Both the position numbers and the translations under genes were made by a program. A stretch of DNA of 13,732 nucleotides from Filomicrobium sp. (GTDB taxonomy: Bacteria; Pseudomonadota; Alphaproteobacteria; Rhizobiales; Hyphomicrobiaceae), in NCBI GenBank assembly GCA_021775655.1, contig JAJFHK010000341.1, positions 1 to 13,732 of the forward strand. Reading direction: 5' to 3'. This document shows positions 1 through 5,413 of the stretch, piece after piece (positions within the stretch are counted from its first letter, which is position 1; every line of letters begins with the position of its first letter). The notes under the pieces are model-generated. The model was not told the origin of the DNA. It saw only the letters and a program-made list of their open reading frames with translations, and ran no database searches.

Positions 1-57
1 ACATTGGAAACAGTTGGAGCAGATAGTTGGATGCGGCCGGACCGATGGGCTGCTGGA

Positions 58-1101
58 TTAACGTCCAAGTAATTTAATGAGACGAGTGCGAAACCTTGCC
101 CGCTCGTCGCTGCTGGCCAACTCTGTAGCCAACCGTTCTATGAGTTCGCTTGTCGAACTTGCTGTTTTTGCATTGCGGCTCACCATGAGTCGCGCCACAG
201 GGCCGAGTTGTACGGCCAAAGCCGCGGTAATCTCGTCAATAACATCGACTGGAATTGCGGCTGCGGGCAGGACCGGCGTCGGCTGCTTGCGGACTTCTGA
301 GGGCTTCGTGGCTGAATTAGGCGGCGCGGCTGGCGCTGACGGTGCGGAGGAACCTTCCGCAACCGGCTTGACTGAAAGATCCGGTTCAGGCGGAAGCCGG
401 TCAAGGAGGCTGGAGCTAGGCTTTTCGTTCGGCGCCGGCGGCGGCGGGCGTACCGGGTCTCGCGATTCATTTTGCGCAGCCGACTTCTCGGTACGAGGCA
501 GTTGCATCGTCTTGTCGAGCGGCGTCGAAGCAATCCCCATGTCGGTGTCGCTCAAGCGGTCGGCAGAATGCACTGCGAACGTTGTGATACGGCGTGGAAT
601 GTTCTTTAAGCTCGGCACGCCACGGTCTTCGAATGTCGCCTGGATGCGTGCCGAAACAGCATCAACCATTGTACCTGAAACCAGAATTCCGCCAGGGTCG
701 GCCAAACTCTCCAGGCGCGCGGCAATATTCAGGGTTTCGCCGAATGGCAAGTCACCTTCGAAAAGTACGTCACCAACATGGATGCCGATACGCAGGCGCA
801 TGCCGCCAAGGTTGGTCTCGCTGGAAAGCCGCTCCTGGATCGACAGGGCGCACTGGACTGCATCGACCGCGCTCTCAAAAAGAGCGAACAGGCCATCACC
901 CGGCATCCCGATGAGATCACCTTCGTGTCTTTCCAACTCTTCTCGGCCAATTTTCAATATGGTGGAAAGGTGGCCGAATGCACGAGTCTCGCTAACCGAG
1001 ACGCGCCCGCTGAAATTAGCAATATCCGCGGCAAGTGCAGCCCGCAGACGGCGCTTGCGCTTCGGCGCCGCATCATTGCTTTGTGGGTTATCTGTTGCCA
1101 T
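58..1101 (-). CDS. Class III nucleotide cyclase homologue with C-terminal helical module
   Basis: 347 residues with no signal peptide or membrane segment, so probably cytosolic. An N-terminal class III adenylate/guanylate cyclase domain spans about residues 18-180. The two metal-binding aspartates are present (D26 in AADIANFS, D69 in GMPGDG), as are the transition-state Asn and Arg (N125 and R129 in LNIAARLES). The usual purine-selecting Lys, three residues before the GD, is Gly65. The usual Asp of the GDxxN motif is Glu122. Substrate and activity are therefore uncertain. A Pro/Ala/Ser-rich linker covers about residues 190-285. Residues 287-347 form a helical module (LGPVARLMVSRNAK...) that matches two copies in the adjacent kinase. 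The ATG has an AGGA-type site about 7 bases upstream and lies 11 bases after the kinase stop, so it is the third gene of a sensor-kinase-cyclase operon. The cyclase fold is secure; catalysis is not. Confidence 0.9.
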   Translation of the reverse strand: MATDNPQSNDAAPKRKRRLRAALAADIANFSGRVSVSETRAFGHLSTILKIGREELERHEGDLIGMPGDGLFALFESAVDAVQCALSIQERLSSETNLGGMRLRIGIHVGDVLFEGDLPFGETLNIAARLESLADPGGILVSGTMVDAVSARIQATFEDRGVPSLKNIPRRITTFAVHSADRLSDTDMGIASTPLDKTMQLPRTEKSAAQNESRDPVRPPPPAPNEKPSSSLLDRLPPEPDLSVKPVAEGSSAPSAPAAPPNSATKPSEVRKQPTPVLPAAAIPVDVIDEITAALAVQLGPVARLMVSRNAKTASSTSELIERLATELASSDERARFRTRLIKLLGR

Positions 1102-1112
1102 CGAAATCCTGA

Positions 1113-2549
1113 TCAGGTGGATTTTCCAGCGCCGGAAATCTTACGGTGCGCTGCTAGGAATCGCTCTCGATCTTCCGGGTTCGAGATCTTCCTTGCAAGG
1201 TGCTCATAATAATCGTCGAGACCAATTGCCGTCGCGGCTTCGCGGTCGGCTAGGACCTGGGCGAGAGGTCCGATTATGGGCAACAGGAGCTCTGTCGCCT
1301 GCGCCCTATCGGCGGCGGTTATTACCGCGCTTAATTGTGCGCCTGCCACGCCGCGGTCTTCCCGCAGCCAGACTTCGGCAGCTTCGCGGAATCTTTCGGC
1401 TTCCTCGGTCCCGGGAATCTGTGTTTCGAGCGCTGCGATCAGGTGATCGGCGTCCGTTGCATTCTTTGCTTCGCGGTTGAGAACGACGCGCGCAATGGGG
1501 CCGATGGCGCGGGCCAGTGTTTCTTCGAGGCCATTCATAGTTGCAGGCGCCAACTTCTCGGCCATGGTGCGGCTCAGTTCGCTAGTTGACGCGTCACTTG
1601 CGTGCGATGTCCCAGGGCTTGTCAGGCGGGTTAGATCAATACGCTCCACAGGTGCTGCACTGTTTCGTTGTAGCGCATCCTCAAGGGCTTTGATGAATTC
1701 GCCTGCCGTTTGGAACCTGTCAGTTGGATTGCGCTCCAACGCACGTACCATCAACGCGTCGAGCGCAGAAGGAAGTTCGGGACGAAGTTGGCTGACGGGA
1801 GCTGGGGCCTCGTTCAGCAATTTGTGCATTAAACTTGGAATATCATCAGCCGGATACGGTTTTGCACCGGTGAGCAGCTGGAACATGATGATCCCAGCTG
1901 CGAAGAGGTCGGCTCGTCCGTCGACCTCGCGGCCTAGGAACTGCTCAGGCGACATATAGTTGGGCGTGCCGACTGCGCCTCCACCGCCATCGCGGGTCAA
2001 GCCCAGATTCTGGAATCGAGCGACGCCGAAGTCAGTGACCTTTATTGAGGTTGCCGCAGGACACAGAATATTGGCTGGTTTAACGTCACGGTGGATAACG
2101 CCCTTCTCGTGGGCGTGTCCAAGGGCTGCAAGTAACTGCACCATGACTTCGCCGACTTGCGGGACTGGCAATAATGTGCCTGAACGGGTGACCTTTTCGA
2201 GCGTGCCGGCCTCGACATACTCCATGATGATGAAGGGGCTATCGTCCTGCTCGACATAATCAAAGACAGTCACAATGTTGGGGTGCTGGCAGCGACCGGC
2301 GGATCTCGCTTCAGCGGCGAACCTGGCGAGCAAGCCCGCTTGATCCTCAACTCCATCGAGGACCTCGGACCGCAGAGACTTGATGGCGACTGCTCGGCAG
2401 ATATGGGGATCGAACCCCTTATAGACGACGCCCATGGCGCCGCGTCCAATTACGGCGTCAACACGGTATTTTCCGACGGTCTCAGGCGCTGCATTACGGC
2501 CCGGTTTCTTAGCGGGGCCCACATTGTCTGTGTTCTCGTCGGCGCTCAT
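1113..2549 (-). CDS. Ser/Thr protein kinase with two C-terminal helical repeats
   Basis: 478 residues. A bacterial Hanks-type (PknB-like) kinase domain covers about residues 28-287 and is catalytically complete: glycine loop GRGAMG (35-40), ATP lysine K57, helix-C glutamate E80, catalytic loop HRDVKPAN (153-160), DFG (173-175) and a GTPNYMSPE activation segment (194-202). It should phosphorylate Ser/Thr on partner proteins. No transmembrane helix or extracellular sensor is visible, unlike PknB. After a Ser/Thr-rich linker come two copies of a ~60-residue module, about residues 338-397 (IGPIARVVLNREAK) and 418-478 (IGPLAQVLADREAA). The same module ends the neighbouring cyclase. The chosen ATG has a strong AGGAAGG site six bases upstream. 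A TTG at 2633 would add 28 residues but lacks such a site and overlaps the sensor stop. It is the middle gene of the operon, 80 bases after the sensor, which plausibly supplies its input. Confidence 0.95.
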   Translation of the reverse strand: MSADENTDNVGPAKKPGRNAAPETVGKYRVDAVIGRGAMGVVYKGFDPHICRAVAIKSLRSEVLDGVEDQAGLLARFAAEARSAGRCQHPNIVTVFDYVEQDDSPFIIMEYVEAGTLEKVTRSGTLLPVPQVGEVMVQLLAALGHAHEKGVIHRDVKPANILCPAATSIKVTDFGVARFQNLGLTRDGGGGAVGTPNYMSPEQFLGREVDGRADLFAAGIIMFQLLTGAKPYPADDIPSLMHKLLNEAPAPVSQLRPELPSALDALMVRALERNPTDRFQTAGEFIKALEDALQRNSAAPVERIDLTRLTSPGTSHASDASTSELSRTMAEKLAPATMNGLEETLARAIGPIARVVLNREAKNATDADHLIAALETQIPGTEEAERFREAAEVWLREDRGVAGAQLSAVITAADRAQATELLLPIIGPLAQVLADREAATAIGLDDYYEHLARKISNPEDRERFLAAHRKISGAGKST

Positions 2550-2629
2550 TGGCGACCTTCCTCGAACCTCGCGGGTCCGCCTTACCTTCGCGTTGTCGTC
2601 CGCGCCGGCAGGCAGCAAAGTGATACCAC

Positions 2630-3502
2630 TCAACCCTCAAGCATCTTCATTGCATTGTCGAGACTTCGACGCATGCGGTTAAAGGACTGGGACATCGAAG
2701 CAATTTCATCCGAACCATTGTGGACGTACTCAGGCTGTGAACTGTCTCCCATCGAAACCTGTTCGGCGATCTCGGCCATCTTGATGACTGGCGTCAAAAC
2801 CATCCGGCTCAGCATCATGTTGATGATTAGCAGAAGCGCCAGGAAGATTGCGCTCATAGCCCCGACCAAGAACTGGAGGCTCTCCCAGGTCTGTTCTTCT
2901 GCAACTTTCAGCGGCACCGAAAAAATCTGAGCGCCAACGATCTCATTTAGCTGCCAGCCGAACCCGTTCTCTTCGCCATATAGCGCAACCATTGATGCGG
3001 GCGCCTTGTCCGGAGTGGAGTGGCAGTTCAAGCAACCTTCGGATTTAATAGCCAGTGGGAAAGCAACCGTATACTGCGGGCCTCCATCAGCCTCTCGGAT
3101 CTCGACGACTTCCTTCAGCGAAGTATTGTCGCGCAGTCGATCGATCAAGCCTTTTTCCCATTCCGTCGCGAGGTCGGAAGGATTGGTCGGATTGAGTACG
3201 GCTTCTTTGTAGTAAAAATCGGAGTAATGATCGCGGAAGTTCGCAAAGGCCGTCTGGGCTGAGAATGAGGGTACCGTCTGGGGCAGGAATTGAACGTCGG
3301 ACATGTCGCTCAGGAGCGGGCGAATTTCTTCGGAAGTGTAGCGGCGAACTGCAAGCGCCTGGGCGCGCAATACGCCGATCTGCGAATGCAAGCGCTCAAG
3401 GGCGTTCTGTTTCGACACCTCGTAGAATACAAACGAGGAAGCGAGCAGGCCGACAATAAAGCATGTTGCCAGGATTAAATTAAACTTCAGCCGCAGTCCC
3501 AT
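2630..3502 (-). CDS. Periplasmic heme-c sensor, Tll0287-like (DUF3365) domain plus HAMP
   Basis: 290 residues. One transmembrane helix lies at about 7-27 and another at about 210-231, enclosing a ~180-residue periplasmic domain. That domain has the hallmarks of the DUF3365/Tll0287-like family: an R-Y-x4-IRP motif (RRYTSEEIRP, 53-61) and one c-type heme attachment site CLNCH (157-161). In characterised members heme is covalently bound, and redox or gas sensing is proposed. A cytoplasmic HAMP-like segment (about 232-287) follows the second helix and the protein then ends; there is no kinase, methyl-accepting or cyclase output domain. The signal must therefore pass to a separate protein, and the Ser/Thr kinase next in the operon is the obvious candidate. 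The ATG has a GAGGG site upstream. This is the first gene of the operon, divergent from the caspase-like gene. The ligand and partner are inferred, not shown. Confidence 0.88.
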   Translation of the reverse strand: MGLRLKFNLILATCFIVGLLASSFVFYEVSKQNALERLHSQIGVLRAQALAVRRYTSEEIRPLLSDMSDVQFLPQTVPSFSAQTAFANFRDHYSDFYYKEAVLNPTNPSDLATEWEKGLIDRLRDNTSLKEVVEIREADGGPQYTVAFPLAIKSEGCLNCHSTPDKAPASMVALYGEENGFGWQLNEIVGAQIFSVPLKVAEEQTWESLQFLVGAMSAIFLALLLIINMMLSRMVLTPVIKMAEIAEQVSMGDSSQPEYVHNGSDEIASMSQSFNRMRRSLDNAMKMLEG

Positions 3503-3589
3503 GGACGATCCCTCTTCTTCGCCTTAAACATGGCCACACCCTAATCAGGCCGACCGGGTCATTTGCGTTGCAACACTCAGGCTTTCAAC
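3503..3589. promoter_or_regulatory. Divergent promoter region between sensor operon and caspase-like gene
   Basis: These 87 bases separate two divergent genes and must hold the promoter of the minus-strand operon, and probably that of the plus-strand gene as well. I see a GAGGG ribosome site for the sensor on the minus strand and a small GTTGCAAC palindrome at 3567-3574. No convincing -35/-10 pair is visible on either strand. The region is inferred from gene layout, not from a recognised box. Confidence 0.4.
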
Positions 3590-4870
3590 ATGATAGTTCG
3601 CACTCTACACCAAGAACTCGTCCTCCATGCATTTCGGATTTTGCGCTGTTCCTTTTGGAGCGTGCCGAGGACATTTTTTATCTTTTCACTTGCAATGGCC
3701 GTTTTCTGGGCTTTTCCGCTACCGCTGCAGGCTGCGGGGGACGCGGACCGTATAGCCTTATTGTTGTCGGTCGAAGAATACGCCAGTTACGGCAAATCTG
3801 CGATTGAAACCGATACTGCAAAAAAGATGGGTACTGCGCTCGAATCTCAAGGGTTTTCGGTTGATCTGGTAACTAATGCGAACAATGCAGTCGTGCGAGC
3901 AACCTTGCGTGACTTTGCCAAAAAGGCCGAGAAGGCGCGGATCGCCATCGTTGTATTGGCTGGCCATGGTGTCGGTTCAGGGGGGCGGGCTTATCTTCTG
4001 CCATCCAATTCCCAGATCCGGCGAGCTAGTGATCTGCTGTCGCGCGGTGTCGCCGTATCAAGCGTGGCTCAAATTGCGGGAAGGGCCAAGCATGGCGCAG
4101 TCTTCTTCTTTATGACAGCCCCTGACATTTCCTCTGCATTGGCTGGCATAACGGCCCGGCCGTCGATTGCCGTGTCGCCCAGCGATAATGTCGTTGTCGT
4201 TTTCTCGACTTCAAACAAGGTACCCGTTTCCAGAGTCGGTAGCGTCTCAAAACAGGCTGCCACCGACTTTGCCGATGCTGCAACTGAAACGCCTTTGATG
4301 CTGTCGACATTGGTTGGGGCAGCCTCTGCCGGCGATATCGGTAAGGTCATAGGGGACGTCGCCGATCTTGACCTATCCAAGGACCCGGAGCCGGAGGCAC
4401 CGGCTGCCGCAGCCGCAGCCGAACCCTCGAAAGAAGAAGTGGAAGCACGGCGCCAAGCAGAGCAGCGTGCCAGCGAAGCCGAACAGAGAGCGAGGGCTGC
4501 AGAGGCCCGGGCGCGCGAAGCCGAGGCACGTGCGCGGCTGGAGCAACAGCGTGCGGAAGATGCCAGGTCGGCGGCAGCCGTTGCTCCTGAGCCCGAACCC
4601 ACGCCAGATCCTCCCGAAAAGACAGAACCGGCTCCGGCTGCGCAGGTCGATACCGTCGACTCTCTCAAGGTCGTCGAAGCACTCCTTGGCCGCTCGAAAA
4701 AGAAGGATCTGCAGCGGCGGTTAAGTAAGCTTGGTTTCTACGACGGCCCTATCGATGCAGTATTTGGAGATCTCACTCGGCAAGGCATCAAGGATTATCA
4801 AAGCGATACAGGTGGGGCCGCGACTGGCTACCTGACACCTGGACAAATCCAGGCGCTCATTGAAGGCTGA
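3590..4870 (+). CDS. Exported caspase-like (C14 fold) protein lacking catalytic Cys, with coiled coil and peptidoglycan-binding domain
   Basis: 426 residues from ATG 3590. A long basic leader is followed by a hydrophobic stretch (about 27-47) ending LQA-AG, a likely signal peptidase I site, so the protein is probably periplasmic. Residues about 52-215 resemble the caspase/metacaspase fold: RIALLLSVEEYA at the first strand and VVLAGHGVGSGGRAYLLP (from 122) with the catalytic-type H126. Where active members carry D-A-C-R, this protein has FFFMTAPD (172-179), with no cysteine; it is therefore probably a pseudo-protease. Residues about 279-330 are an Ala/Glu/Arg-rich coiled coil, followed by a Pro-rich linker. 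Residues about 365-426 (LQRRLSKLGFYDGPIDAVFG...) form a peptidoglycan-binding type 1 domain. A TTG at 3563 would extend the frame nine codons; neither start has a strong ribosome site. The gene diverges from the sensor operon with an 87-base gap. A scaffolding role at the cell wall is inference. Confidence 0.85.
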   Translation: MIVRTLHQELVLHAFRILRCSFWSVPRTFFIFSLAMAVFWAFPLPLQAAGDADRIALLLSVEEYASYGKSAIETDTAKKMGTALESQGFSVDLVTNANNAVVRATLRDFAKKAEKARIAIVVLAGHGVGSGGRAYLLPSNSQIRRASDLLSRGVAVSSVAQIAGRAKHGAVFFFMTAPDISSALAGITARPSIAVSPSDNVVVVFSTSNKVPVSRVGSVSKQAATDFADAATETPLMLSTLVGAASAGDIGKVIGDVADLDLSKDPEPEAPAAAAAAEPSKEEVEARRQAEQRASEAEQRARAAEARAREAEARARLEQQRAEDARSAAAVAPEPEPTPDPPEKTEPAPAAQVDTVDSLKVVEALLGRSKKKDLQRRLSKLGFYDGPIDAVFGDLTRQGIKDYQSDTGGAATGYLTPGQIQALIEG

Positions 4871-4995
4871 CGCCGCTTAGGCGAAGACCGCAGGGAATCG
4901 TCGTTGCGCGAAATCGGTCCTTTGTAAAACAGCTATGCCCTCTTCGTCACACCCGACGTATTTCTGGTTGACCAGTGACCGATCGGAGTGCTTGT

Positions 4996-5198
4996 TTGGT
5001 TCTACTTACTGGTTGTCCGGTCTAAGGGCCGGACTGAAAAGGGAACGTGGTGCGCGATACTACCGCAACTCCGCGACTGCCCCCGCAACTGTAAGCGGCG
5101 AGTTCTTCTTCAAGAGCCACTGGGATCGCATGTTAGCCATTCCGGGAAGGTGAAGGGGAGCGTTTGAGCTGTGAGTCAGGAGACCTGCCAGCAGGTGT
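4996..5198 (+). promoter_or_regulatory. Cobalamin (AdoCbl) riboswitch
   Basis: The conserved core of the cobalamin riboswitch can be read directly. It includes GGTTC near 4998, a P2-like hairpin with arms GTCCGG (5015-5020) and CCGGAC (5029-5034), AAAAGGGAAC (5037-5046) followed by GGTG, CTGCCCCCGCAACTGTAAG (5077-5095), GCCACTGGG (5116-5124), CCGGGAAGGTG (5142-5152) and the B12 box GTCAGGAGACCTGCC (5175-5189). The outer limits are approximate because the P1 stem is not well defined by eye. The aptamer lies upstream of a TonB receptor and a FecCD-type ABC transporter, which identifies their substrate as a corrinoid. In this family binding of adenosylcobalamin normally lowers expression. I could not pick a convincing sigma-70 promoter in the 125 bases between the caspase-like gene and the aptamer. 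Confidence 0.94.
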
Positions 5199-5413
5199 CG
5201 CCCTTTCGGCATGCGGGGTGCATGGTGAAGCGGATACCCGTTGTGGCGACGGCTGGTGTAGTAGCGTCGCGACCGGAGTATCTGGAGTTTCTCAAACCGA
5301 ATTGAGAATTTGACAGTCGGCAATCTCCCCCGTTGGTAATTGCATAGTCTGTTTCTCCTCAAACCCTAGTGACCTCTGCGCCGTGGTTCGACCTTGAACA
5401 ACGGAGTAGGCAC
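5199..5413 (+). promoter_or_regulatory. btuB leader / presumed riboswitch expression platform
   Basis: About 215 bases separate the aptamer from the btuB start. Several stems can be drawn here: CATGC/GCATG (5210-5224), GCGACG/CGTCGC (5246-5251 with 5265-5270) and TTCTCAA/TTGAGAA (5289-5308). The last is AT-rich and followed by only three T residues, so it is a poor intrinsic terminator. GTCGCC at 5197-5202 can instead pair with GGCGAC at 5245-5250, which would exclude the second stem. The btuB ribosome site (GGAG, 5403-5406) lies at the far end. A possible 27-codon leader frame occupies 5222-5305. The mechanism (termination or translation control) cannot be decided from sequence by eye. Confidence 0.45.

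Noticed and set aside
6..17. GGAAACAGTTGG at the window start and again at 13620-13631
   Set aside because: A 12-base match between two places is expected several times by chance in a window this size, and the flanks do not match.
77..1480. Long plus-strand open frame of 467 codons
   Set aside because: It lies opposite the cyclase and kinase genes, its translation is Arg/Ser/Ala-rich with no domain, and the minus-strand products are well-recognised families.
2550..2633. 28-residue upstream extension of the kinase from a TTG
   Set aside because: No ribosome site precedes the TTG, while the internal ATG at 2549 has AGGAAGG at six bases.
4069..4668. Minus-strand frame of 199 codons opposite the caspase-like gene
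   Set aside because: Ser/Ala-rich shadow of the Ala/Glu/Arg coiled coil; no motif or start signal.
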